Assembly (NCBI GenBank): GCA_020353055.1
Contig: CP070686.1
Coordinates: forward strand, 1,522,992-1,568,797
Length of the DNA stretch: 45,806 bases
Reading direction: 5' to 3'
Source of the DNA: Caldifarciminota bacterium
GTDB lineage: Bacteria; Hydrothermota; Tepidihabitantia; SM23-42
Part shown: piece after piece, positions 33,524 through 41,729 of the stretch
Position numbering within the stretch: the stretch's first letter is position 1
Layout: each line of letters opens with the position of its first letter
Notes under the pieces: model-generated
Told to the model about the DNA's origin: nothing
Databases searched by the model: none
What the model saw: the letters and a program-made list of their open reading frames with translations, nothing else
Translations under genes and position numbers: made by a program

Positions 33524-34453
33524 ATGCCACCGAAAGATCTCATTGGAGAGGTCTTCTCCCAACTGAAACTACAAAAATTTGAAACGTCTATCGTTTCCAT
33601 CGAACACGTTCAAGATTTACAGTATGTCATGGAGAAACATCATGAGCAGGGCATCTTCAGTGACGAACTCTATAATGAGTGGATTGCAAAATTCGATTTC
33701 GGTCTCCCGGAAAACTTGCCAAACGTGAGATCATTGATTGTTGTCGCTGCTCCTCAACCCCAGTTTCAGGTAACCTTCAGATGGAATGCAGAATCCCATT
33801 CATTCATCATTCCCCCCAACTACTTATGTTATTCAGACAGACAAGTTGAAAACACACTGTCACGAATTCTCGGTCATGAGAAATCCGTTATGGCTAATAA
33901 CTCGCTGCCAAAAAAGCTACTTGCCGTGCGTAGTGGATTGGCAAAGTACGGCAGAAATAACCTCGTTTATATTCCTGGAATGGGTAGTTTTCATCGACTC
34001 ATCATTTTCTACAGTAATTTGCCTTACCCGAAACATACCTGGCAGGAAGTACAAATGATGGAAGAATGCCGTGAATGTGAAGCATGCCTTAGGGGTTGTC
34101 CTACCGGTGCAATTTCGTCTGACCGTTTCCTTCTTTGCGCAGAGCGATGCATCAGTTTTTATAACGAGAGGGCAGGTGATTTCCCCGAATGGATAAAACC
34201 GTCATCGCATAATGCTCTGCTTGGATGTCTCACCTGCCAAGGGGTCTGTCCGTTGAACAAACCCTTTCTCCAATGGATCGATAACAGGGCCCAATTTTCA
34301 GAAGAAGAGACTGCTCTGCTTTTGCAGGACGTACCACAGGAGCGGCTTGCTGCCGCAACTATAAGGAAAATAGAGGAACTCGACTGCCTGGAATATATTA
34401 ATGTACTTGGTCGCAACCTGAGCGTCCTGCTCAAAAAAAAGGGAAAGCTGTAG
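33524..34453 (+). CDS. Double 4Fe-4S protein, epoxyqueuosine reductase (QueG)-like
   Basis: The 309-residue protein has an N-terminal region related to QueG and reductive-dehalogenase-like proteins (VRSLIVVAAPQPQ, KLLAVRSGLAKYGRNNLVYI). The C-terminal ferredoxin domain has two cluster motifs: CRECEACLRGCPTGAI and CLTCQGVCPLN, with CAERC between them. QueG needs cobalamin to reduce epoxyqueuosine in tRNA. The N-terminal part here diverges, so a different substrate is quite possible. AAAGGAGG precedes the ATG at a good distance. No other queuosine gene is near. Confidence 0.7.
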   Translation: MPPKDLIGEVFSQLKLQKFETSIVSIEHVQDLQYVMEKHHEQGIFSDELYNEWIAKFDFGLPENLPNVRSLIVVAAPQPQFQVTFRWNAESHSFIIPPNYLCYSDRQVENTLSRILGHEKSVMANNSLPKKLLAVRSGLAKYGRNNLVYIPGMGSFHRLIIFYSNLPYPKHTWQEVQMMEECRECEACLRGCPTGAISSDRFLLCAERCISFYNERAGDFPEWIKPSSHNALLGCLTCQGVCPLNKPFLQWIDNRAQFSEEETALLLQDVPQERLAAATIRKIEELDCLEYINVLGRNLSVLLKKKGKL

Positions 34454-34532
34454 TTTAGTATGGACTTATTTCACAAGTGATTGAGTTAGATAAATTTGTA
34501 ATAGAGAATCCTGATCAAAGGGAGTGAAAGAA

Positions 34533-34952
34533 ATGGAAAAAATTAAACTGGGAATACTAACCTGTTCAAACACAACAAGGATCTTAGATTGTCCCGTCGG
34601 AGCATGTCTAAAGGATATGTATGAACGTAAGGGTGCTTTCGACGAATACAAAAATCAAGATGTTGAACTGATCGGTATTATCTCGTGCAATGGATGTCCA
34701 ACTATCACAGGAGAGGCAATTATCCTCCCCAAAATAGAATCTTTGATTCATTATGGCGTAACCCATATACATTTGAGTTATTGTATGACGGTTGTATGTC
34801 CGTTTGTAAGAAAATATTTCAAGGTTATAAGAAACAATTTCCCCGAAATAAATGTCATCTTAGGTACACATGAGGCTCATCAGACAAACGATAAGTTCAG
34901 ATGTGATATCGGATCAAAGTTAAAGGAGAGAAGACAAACAATTATTCCCTGA
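34533..34952 (+). CDS. CGGC domain protein (putative metal-binding)
   Basis: The 139-residue protein begins MEKIKLGILTCSNTTRILDC and contains ISCNGCPTITGEAI, a CxGCP form of the CGGC motif, then SYCMTVVCPF. The CGGC family is thought to bind metal; its function is unknown. An AAAGGGAG ribosome binding site supports the ATG at 34533 rather than the GTG nine bases earlier. It is probably co-transcribed with the two Cys-rich genes upstream. Confidence 0.75.
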   Translation: MEKIKLGILTCSNTTRILDCPVGACLKDMYERKGAFDEYKNQDVELIGIISCNGCPTITGEAIILPKIESLIHYGVTHIHLSYCMTVVCPFVRKYFKVIRNNFPEINVILGTHEAHQTNDKFRCDIGSKLKERRQTIIP

Positions 34953-35062
34953 TAACCAATTAGGTTGATACTTTTGCTTCGTAGATCGATTATCCCGGTT
35001 TGATATTCTCAAACAAAAAGAGAAACCTGAGCATCCCCCAAAGCGGCAGAGTGATGACCACC

Positions 35063-36349
35063 TTATCTTATTTTGACCACCTTCCGAACGATTCTACTAT
35101 CCATCTCCACGAAATATATGCCAGGTGCAATGTTTCTTGGCTCCACGCTCCTTCCCGTAATGTCAAAGACTTTACACTTCTTGCCTTCGGGCAGTTGCAG
35201 GGATCCACAAAAGACTACAGGAACATACCAAGGCACTGAAACTTCTGCAATCTTATCCTCATCAATGCCTGTGAGTGAGTCCCGAATCACCGAAATACTG
35301 GAATCGTAACGATTTATTACATACGTTCTATTGTAAATATCGTTCCAAGCAAACGCACCGGGGGAATTTCCGACCGCAATGGTTTTGATTACCGTATCTG
35401 TTGCTCCATCAATGATCATCACATTGTCATTATGGCGGTTAGAACAATAGACCTTATTATTTGTAGCATTCCAGAAAAGACTATGAGGACTATCTCCAAC
35501 CGGTAATGTCGTGATTACCGCATCGGTCACCCCGTCAATGACCGTCACATTGTCACTATATTCATTGCAGCAATAGACCTTATTATTTGTAGCGCTCCAA
35601 CAAAGATCACGAGTAAGATCTCCCGCGGCCACTGTCGTAATTACCGAATCAGTCATCCCATCGATGATCGTCACGTCGCCACTACCGTAATTACTGCAGT
35701 AGATCTTGTTACCAATTGCATTCCAGCACAGGGCACGGGGCATATCTCCAACCGCCACTGTACTAATTACCGAATCGGTCACCCCGTCAATGACCGTCAC
35801 GTTATTACCGCGATAATTACCGCAGTAGACCTTGTTGCCAGTTGCATTCCAGCAAAGAGCCAAAGGAGTATCAACGACCGCAATCGTGGTGATGACCGAA
35901 TCGGTCATGCCGTCAATGACCGTCACGTTGTTACTGCCAAAATTACCGCAATAAACCTTGTTGCTTGTTACGTTCCAGCAAAGCACACCAGGTACATTAC
36001 CGACAGCAACTGTAGTTATGACCGAATCGGTCATGCCATCAATGACCATAATGTTGTCACCCCAAGCGCTCGTGCAATAGACCTTGTTACCAGTTGCATT
36101 CCAGCAAAGAGAACTGGGAAATCTGTTAGTCGTAATCGTGGTGATCACTGCATTAGTCACTCCGTTAATGACTGTTACGTTGTCACTGTACCAATTGGCA
36201 CAGTATACTTTTTTACTTGTCGTGTTCCAACAAAGAGCCCAAGGATCACCTGAAACCGATATTGTCGTTTCAAGCCATTGAGCAGACAATAGCGCAGGCA
36301 TGACTAGCACAAAGCACATGATGAGTGAATATCTACGATCATACATCAT
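35063..36349 (-). CDS. Secreted YVTN-type beta-propeller protein with C-terminal sorting domain
   Basis: A signal peptide (YSLIMCFVLVMPALLSAQ) is followed by about eight copies of a 42-residue YNCE/YVTN blade (for example NVTVIDGVTDSVISTVAVGD, then CWNA...NKVYC). At DNA level the repeat has a period near 126 bases. The last 70 residues form a CTD with CKVFDITGRSV, APGIYFVEMD and a final RKVVKIR. It is probably exported to the cell surface. I chose the ATG at 36349, supported by GGGAGG and the signal peptide; the frame continues upstream to 36514 but would then cross the promoter. Nearly every blade carries Cys residues (ALCWNA, KVYC). Confidence 0.8.
   Translation of the reverse strand: MMYDRRYSLIMCFVLVMPALLSAQWLETTISVSGDPWALCWNTTSKKVYCANWYSDNVTVINGVTNAVITTITTNRFPSSLCWNATGNKVYCTSAWGDNIMVIDGMTDSVITTVAVGNVPGVLCWNVTSNKVYCGNFGSNNVTVIDGMTDSVITTIAVVDTPLALCWNATGNKVYCGNYRGNNVTVIDGVTDSVISTVAVGDMPRALCWNAIGNKIYCSNYGSGDVTIIDGMTDSVITTVAAGDLTRDLCWSATNNKVYCCNEYSDNVTVIDGVTDAVITTLPVGDSPHSLFWNATNNKVYCSNRHNDNVMIIDGATDTVIKTIAVGNSPGAFAWNDIYNRTYVINRYDSSISVIRDSLTGIDEDKIAEVSVPWYVPVVFCGSLQLPEGKKCKVFDITGRSVEPRNIAPGIYFVEMDSRIVRKVVKIR
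35118..35199 (-). repeat. 82-bp CTD-coding segment, copy 1
   Basis: This segment matches 36754-36835 at 81 of 82 positions by my reading. It codes for the central part of the CTD (GKKCKVFDITGRSVEPRNIA). The genes around the two copies are otherwise unrelated. Confidence 0.85.
35400..36200 (-). repeat. Tandem ~126-bp repeats coding for propeller blades
   Basis: A conserved block equivalent to ATGACCGTCAC on the plus strand recurs near 35412, 35538, 35665, 35791, 35917, 36043 and 36169. The period is about 126 bp, equal to one 42-residue blade. The copies differ by a few bases each. Confidence 0.75.
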
Positions 36350-36698
36350 AAATACCTCCCTTCTACTACCTACAGCTCTACTACCTACAGCCGACACCCC
36401 AACTGACTGCAACAAAGGGAATTGTACGTTATTATAGATCTCAGCCGGAAAACTGTCAATAGTGGTCCTTGCACGAAGCGCAACAGGACTTGCGGATGTT
36501 GACTCTGGAGCCATCGTGATGAGGCGGCCATCAGATCAGAATTAGCGCGTGAGTTCGGATCAGCCATCGACAGTAGTGACTACGTTGCTTCGCAATCTAT
36601 TTCTGCGATAACGGATAAATTTCCCAAAAAGAAATTGTATGCTCATTTTTCTTAAACAAATCACTGATTTGCGAAAGATGGCAATATCGATATCAATG
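36350..36698. other. Intergenic region: leader, promoter and a CTD relic
   Basis: The 349-base gap contains the YVTN gene leader with an exact 15-bp tandem duplication (36362-36376 and 36377-36391) and the promoter at 36431-36459. A short minus-strand frame at 36580-36618 ends in IAEIDCEAT, resembling a decayed CTD end. No intact gene is visible. Confidence 0.55.
36431..36459 (-). promoter_or_regulatory. Promoter of the YVTN propeller gene
   Basis: On the minus strand, TTGACA at 36459-36454 and TATAAT at 36436-36431, spacer 17 bp. The leader to the ATG at 36349 is about 75 nt. Confidence 0.8.
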
Positions 36699-38243
36699 TC
36701 ACCTCACCTTTACTACTTTTTGAACTATTTTGTTGTCTACCTCCAGGAAATAGATGCCAGGTGCAATGTTTCTTGGCTCCACGCTCCTTCCCGTGATGTC
36801 AAAGACTTTACACTTCTTGCCTTCGGGCAGTTGCAATGATCCGCGGAAGATGGTTGCACCGATGCTCACTCGATCCACGGGTCCCACTATCGGCAATTCC
36901 TCAATACCGATAGGCGCAGTGAGCCAGGGAACAAAGTCAACATAGTCAGACACCGAGTCGCCCAGACCGGCCGGATTTACTGCAGGATGATACGGTCCAG
37001 TTTCATCTCCCCACCAATTCGAGTCGGCACTGACCATGACAGTCGTATCAATATTGCATATGCCGTAGCCGACATTATCACATATGTCGTTATGATGTAT
37101 CTCAGGGCTCGAATGGTTACCCCAGACATCTGGTTGGCAGTATATACCGTTCCCATAATTGCCTAAAATAATACAGCCACTAACAACCGGTGAAGAACCG
37201 TCACAAACCATGCCGCCGCCAAATCCTGTCAGCGGTATCACGTTTTCTGACACGATATTGCCGGTAAAGGTTGGCGAAGCTTGATAGCAATAGATCCCGC
37301 CTCCATCCCAGACAGCCGTATCGTTACTTACTGTATTATTGCTGATGGTCGAGGAAGACCCCTGGCAGTGTATACCGCCGCCGCAATATCCTGTATTACC
37401 CGTGATGTTGTTATCATCGATGAATGGTTCAGAACTGTCGCAACCGATGCCGCCACCAAAATTCGCATAATTACCAGTAATAGTGTTAGCTGTTATAACA
37501 GGCGCGGATCTATAGTCACAGGCGATACCGCCGCCTATCCAGCCACACATGCATTCACCCGTTGCGTTATCAGCGATGACATTGCCAGTGATCGTCGGCA
37601 TCGCGTTACCAAAGCAATAGATACCGCCACCAGCAACTGTAGCATAATTCCCACTGACGGTATTTTCCGCGATGAAAGGTGCCGAGCTGTCGCAGCAGGC
37701 AATACCGCCGCCTCTTACTCCATCATGCGCTCCTCCCCCGTTCTCTGAAACAACATTTCCGGTAATGGTCGGTGAAGAATTACCTAGGCAGACAATACCA
37801 CCGCCAAATGCAGCGCCACCAACCCTGTTGCCAGTGATGATGTTATTCGTGATCGTCGGTGATGAGTTTTCACAGAGGATACCGGCACCGTGGTCATAAA
37901 TACCGGTTAGATACCCGTTACGAACAGTAAATCCGCTGATCAAGGTTGCCGAGTCAGTTCCGGTGGATATTTGTATCACTCTTCCCGTACTGCCACCATC
38001 TATGATCGTCGTATCCGGACCCAATTCACTAACGAGATGTATTCCCTGCACATTCGGCCAGACGATGTTTTCATAGTAGACACCTGGCCCAACGGACACC
38101 GTATCGCCATTGGCACAGGAGTCCAGGCAATCCTGAATACAGTTGAGTGTAGAATCAGGGTGCACATACCAGATGGTTGCATGTGCTGTGCGTGTGACGA
38201 GCAGCAAAGCGATTGCTACGATAAATACACGTATATGCTTCAT
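36699..38243 (-). CDS. Secreted right-handed beta-helix protein with C-terminal sorting domain
   Basis: A signal peptide (MKHIRVFIVAIALLLVTRTAHA) precedes WYVHPDSTLNCIQDCLDSC, the start typical of NosD/pectate-lyase-like proteins. Many turns of a parallel beta-helix follow (SPTITNNIITGN, APVITANTITGNYANFGGGI, SSTISNNTVSND). The end is a CTD of the same type as in the YVTN gene, including a near-identical 82-bp DNA stretch, and finishes QKVVKVR. No catalytic residues stand out, so a carbohydrate-binding or adhesive role is a guess. I chose the ATG at 38243, preceded by AAGGAGG; the longer frame to 38333 has no such site. Confidence 0.8.
   Translation of the reverse strand: MKHIRVFIVAIALLLVTRTAHATIWYVHPDSTLNCIQDCLDSCANGDTVSVGPGVYYENIVWPNVQGIHLVSELGPDTTIIDGGSTGRVIQISTGTDSATLISGFTVRNGYLTGIYDHGAGILCENSSPTITNNIITGNRVGGAAFGGGIVCLGNSSPTITGNVVSENGGGAHDGVRGGGIACCDSSAPFIAENTVSGNYATVAGGGIYCFGNAMPTITGNVIADNATGECMCGWIGGGIACDYRSAPVITANTITGNYANFGGGIGCDSSEPFIDDNNITGNTGYCGGGIHCQGSSSTISNNTVSNDTAVWDGGGIYCYQASPTFTGNIVSENVIPLTGFGGGMVCDGSSPVVSGCIILGNYGNGIYCQPDVWGNHSSPEIHHNDICDNVGYGICNIDTTVMVSADSNWWGDETGPYHPAVNPAGLGDSVSDYVDFVPWLTAPIGIEELPIVGPVDRVSIGATIFRGSLQLPEGKKCKVFDITGRSVEPRNIAPGIYFLEVDNKIVQKVVKVR
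36754..36835 (-). repeat. 82-bp CTD-coding segment, copy 2
   Basis: Matches 35118-35199 with a single difference that I can see (A or G in the CCCGT-ATGTC region). The match drops off on both sides. Confidence 0.85.
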
Positions 38244-38756
38244 ACTTCCTCCTTCCCTAGTAAGAAAAAACAATAAATACCACTGAAAAGATCTACTCAC
38301 AGCCCCGATCAAAAAAATACGTAAATACGACAATCAAATGTTTGTTTATAATCGTAATTCAGCTTATCACCCGAATCTCACATGTTTTCTCACAACTCAT
38401 GACACGTGAAAAAATGGGGAGTGACAGCATAGATCACATCAAAACGGTAACATATGCTGGCAAGAATGAAGAAATATTCACCTTTATCTTGTGCTCACTA
38501 TATTGACAACTGCCCATGTATTTATATATTTACAGTACTTACCCAAAAGCCGTTATGTCGCAGAAACCGAACTAGCGCTTTAACTTAAACGGCTGTAACG
38601 CGGTTGTAGTAACACCTTGGTAAACTGGATTTTTTTGGCAGGGTCAATATCTGTTTGCGTAACAGGTAAAATGGAAAATACTACAAACCGTAGCCTGTGA
38701 TCCTGGCGAACCCGCCGGTATTATGTTTGCAGGTTGCGGCAAAAAAGGGAGGAACG
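38244..38756. other. Intergenic region with a long possibly structured leader
   Basis: This 513-base gap separates two divergent secreted-protein genes. The plus-strand promoter at 38503-38530 leaves a leader of about 220 nt. In it, AGCCGTT (38548-38554) pairs with AACGGCT (38588-38594), and AACCG inside that loop (38565-38569) could pair with CGGTT (38601-38605), a possible pseudoknot. I found no convincing promoter for the minus-strand gene and no gene inside the gap. Confidence 0.5.
38503..38530 (+). promoter_or_regulatory. Promoter of the FG-GAP protein gene
   Basis: TTGACA at 38503-38508 and TATATT at 38525-38530, spacer 16 bp. It lies about 220 nt upstream of the start codon. Confidence 0.7.
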
Positions 38757-41516
38757 ATGCAATACGTATGTAAAACGTGGTTGGTCCTTGTTCTGTTAGT
38801 AGTAATCGTGATTATCGGATCAGGCAATTCCGATGTTTCGATGAAAAGTATTAAGATCAATGACCAATATGTGACCCCTGACTTCAGCAGATTTTCATGG
38901 ATAAAAATGGGGTCGTTCGAAGAAACACCGACACCAATACGCTGCACAGCTACCACGCCCAATGAGTACGCCTCGGGAATAAGGGCACCTGATTCTTTTC
39001 CTTCACCAGGTAATACGCCATGGGGGCTTGCTCCAGGTAACAATTGCATATGGCTTTCTGATATCGAAGGCGAGACGATATACAAAATAGACCCGGTGAC
39101 CGGTGCCGTTCTTACGCAATTTGCTGCCCCTGATCCCTGGACCAAAGACCTTGCATTTGACGGACAACACCTCTGGGCGAGTGGTAACATGCAGAGCGAT
39201 ATATATAAGATCGATACGCTGAACGGGGCCATCATGAGCGTTTACAACAGTCCTTCGCTGAATCCATTAGGACTCACCTATGATGGTACATATCTCTGGC
39301 ATGCATCGCATCCCGGAACAAACACAGAACCCACGCAAATCTACAAGATCGACCCGGCAAACGGTCAGGTCATAACATCTTTTCCCCTGCCATTTGAGTG
39401 GGCGAATGGTCTAGCATATAAGGACGGACACCTGCTCGTGAGTGATACTGATCTCGGGATTATTTATGAGATCGATCCGAACACCGGAGAAATCGTTGAT
39501 GCATACGGGGCTGCAAGAGATAATCCACTGGGACTTGCATATGATGGCACCAACATATGGAATGTTGATGATCTCTTTGATTTTCTATTCTGGTACACTC
39601 CTGCAGCTGCGCCTATTGCGGTTGCCATTAACCAACCGCGCGTGGCAAATACATACCCCACCTATCAGCCGATCAACGTTATCGGCACAGTGCAGGGTTC
39701 TGATCTCATATCCTGGAGCGTAGAATACGCCGAAGGTGAGACACCCGGAACCTGGGCCCTTATCGATAGCTTGCATCATACCCCCAAGGTCTACGATACA
39801 CTCTTACAGTGGAACGTGAGTGGTCTTGCTCAGAATTACTACTGGGTCAGAATCAATGCCACCTGTGCCTCTGGTGTGGACACATCACATCAGGTGAGTT
39901 TCCATGTCGATCCTGATATCATGAGCGGATGGCCGTTAGAATGTAAAAATATCTCGCCGATCGCTATCGCCGATCTCGGTGACGGAGGCGCGTATGAAAT
40001 AATCGCTGGCACAGCTCATAATAATGAAATAGAGTGTAATGTTACGGTCTGGGATCTGTCCGGTAATAATGTGTGGCAATCACCGGACGGCATAAATAAT
40101 TCTCACAAACCAGTATCCGTAGGCAATACTGACTGTACTGGCCTCTATGAGATAGTCACCGGATATCCAACCCAGACAACTGGAACCGATTCGTGTCCGG
40201 TATATGTCATGACCTACAACGCAGGCATCTATCAGAACTGGCCCCAGTATGGAATAAAGACTGGTTATTACTGGAACACAATGATATCGGCACTCTCTGA
40301 CATTGACCTGGACGCAGACCTCGAGATCTTCACTGGAGGGATGGAACTCCATGGATGGCACCATGACGGCATAGCGTACAGCGGTGCGTTCATCGGCTCG
40401 ACCGTCTCTGATCCAGCGATCGGTGACATCGATTGCGACAATTTCGACGACTTTGTTTTCATGAATGACAGCGCCCTGGACGTCCGTGATAGATACGGGA
40501 ATTCCATAGCAGGATTTCCCGTTTCAATGCCCGCGGGCATTGGCGCCAGCTTCCCGGTAATCGGTGACGTCGATAATGATAGTGTACCCGAGATTATCCT
40601 GGCGCTCGACGACATGAAAGTGTACGTGGTGGATTCGGAAGGAACTGTACTCCCTGGCTGGCCTAAGACTATTAACGGTTCGTACTCAAATTCACCCGTG
40701 GTCGGAGACATCGATAACGATAACGACCTCGAGATCATCGTCGTGAGCGGTATGTTTCCTCAATACTCACGTGTCAGCGTGTTCGAACATACCGGCAACA
40801 GCTACTCTGGCTGGCCCAATCAGCTCAGTGATAGGGTATTCCGCTATTTCAACATGCCCGTGATCGGAGACGTAGACGGTGATAGCGTGCCTGAAATTAT
40901 CATGGGTTTTGAAAGCGTCAGCGGGTACGAGGAGTTGTACGCGTGGAACAATAACGGCGATGTCATTTCTGGCTGGCCGAAGATCCTAACCGAAATCGAG
41001 GGCTACGGCATAACCGGTTCACCGGTGCTCGGCGATTTTGATGATGACGGCAATATCAACATAGGGGTCAGCTCGAATGTATACTGGGTAGGAAATTCAG
41101 AGATTTACGTTTGGGATCTGCCGTTCCCCTATCTGGAGAGTACGATGGAATGGCCAATGTTCCGGCACGATCTGTACCGGACAGCAAATTATCACCATGC
41201 TGGAGAGGTTGGTGTTGTAGAAGACCGAAGTAATCGCCTCATAAGCGAGGCATTCGGCTTGACAGTTTACCCATCGGTGAGCAGTAATATCGTCCGCGTC
41301 ACAACTCACATACCTTCAGACTGCGGGACCGGGGAGATTTCGATCTACGATGCGACTGGCCGCCGAGTGTATCACTATCCTCATGTTAATATCGGCAATC
41401 AGCAGGCGATCATCGATTTCGCTGCATTAGATAAGACGGGCAGTAACGGCGTCTATTTTGTCACGCTACGTTCAGCCGAATCAACAGTGGTCAAGAAGGT
41501 AGTGATCGTGCAGTAA
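38757..41516 (+). CDS. Large secreted protein: N-terminal propeller, FG-GAP repeats, C-terminal sorting domain
   Basis: A signal peptide (WLVLVLLVVIVIIGSG) is followed by an SMP30/NHL-like propeller (LTYDGTYLWHASHPG, IYKIDPANGQVI) up to about residue 280, an Ig-like spacer, and from about 400 a run of FG-GAP/VCBS blades with Asp-rich calcium-type loops (GDVDNDSVPEIIL, GDIDNDNDLEIIVVSG, GDVDGDSVPEIIMGF). The end is a CTD (ISIYDATGRRVYHYP) finishing VVKKVVIVQ. It is 919 residues long and probably surface-exposed. I chose the ATG at 38757, which has GGGAGGAA upstream and begins the signal peptide; the frame from 38697 lacks both. Confidence 0.85.
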   Translation: MQYVCKTWLVLVLLVVIVIIGSGNSDVSMKSIKINDQYVTPDFSRFSWIKMGSFEETPTPIRCTATTPNEYASGIRAPDSFPSPGNTPWGLAPGNNCIWLSDIEGETIYKIDPVTGAVLTQFAAPDPWTKDLAFDGQHLWASGNMQSDIYKIDTLNGAIMSVYNSPSLNPLGLTYDGTYLWHASHPGTNTEPTQIYKIDPANGQVITSFPLPFEWANGLAYKDGHLLVSDTDLGIIYEIDPNTGEIVDAYGAARDNPLGLAYDGTNIWNVDDLFDFLFWYTPAAAPIAVAINQPRVANTYPTYQPINVIGTVQGSDLISWSVEYAEGETPGTWALIDSLHHTPKVYDTLLQWNVSGLAQNYYWVRINATCASGVDTSHQVSFHVDPDIMSGWPLECKNISPIAIADLGDGGAYEIIAGTAHNNEIECNVTVWDLSGNNVWQSPDGINNSHKPVSVGNTDCTGLYEIVTGYPTQTTGTDSCPVYVMTYNAGIYQNWPQYGIKTGYYWNTMISALSDIDLDADLEIFTGGMELHGWHHDGIAYSGAFIGSTVSDPAIGDIDCDNFDDFVFMNDSALDVRDRYGNSIAGFPVSMPAGIGASFPVIGDVDNDSVPEIILALDDMKVYVVDSEGTVLPGWPKTINGSYSNSPVVGDIDNDNDLEIIVVSGMFPQYSRVSVFEHTGNSYSGWPNQLSDRVFRYFNMPVIGDVDGDSVPEIIMGFESVSGYEELYAWNNNGDVISGWPKILTEIEGYGITGSPVLGDFDDDGNINIGVSSNVYWVGNSEIYVWDLPFPYLESTMEWPMFRHDLYRTANYHHAGEVGVVEDRSNRLISEAFGLTVYPSVSSNIVRVTTHIPSDCGTGEISIYDATGRRVYHYPHVNIGNQQAIIDFAALDKTGSNGVYFVTLRSAESTVVKKVVIVQ

Positions 41517-41672
41517 TCGAAAACACACACTACTTTGCTGAATGTCTTGTTAATAGAATATGACTGAATGGCTTCTTGAATACTGAAGTATTACACTACT
41601 TGAAATAGCGACCTTCAAGTAGTTACTTTGGTATGCTTGTGTTGTACATTGCTGAGTACGTTTGGACGAAGA

Positions 41673-41707
41673 AGAATGCCCCGCTCTTTCAAAGAGCGGG
41701 GCATTCT
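41673..41707. terminator. Strong bidirectional terminator hairpin
   Basis: AGAATGCCCCGCTCTTT (41673-41689) and its exact reverse complement (41691-41707) flank a single base. The outer bases form a long GC-rich stem, with A- and T-rich parts near the tip. It sits between two convergent genes (stops at 41516 and 41730) and probably ends both. Confidence 0.85.
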
Positions 41708-41729
41708 CATCTGATAGATTAATATGGAC

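Noticed and set aside
35400-36200. CRISPR-like array from regular repeats
   Set aside because: The repeats are a coding frame with a 126-bp period and no unique spacers.
37281-37748. Plus-strand frame of 155 codons inside the beta-helix gene
   Set aside because: Shadow created by the repeat structure of the real minus-strand gene.
38537-38756. Cyclic di-GMP riboswitch in the leader
   Set aside because: The conserved GEMM core words are not present.
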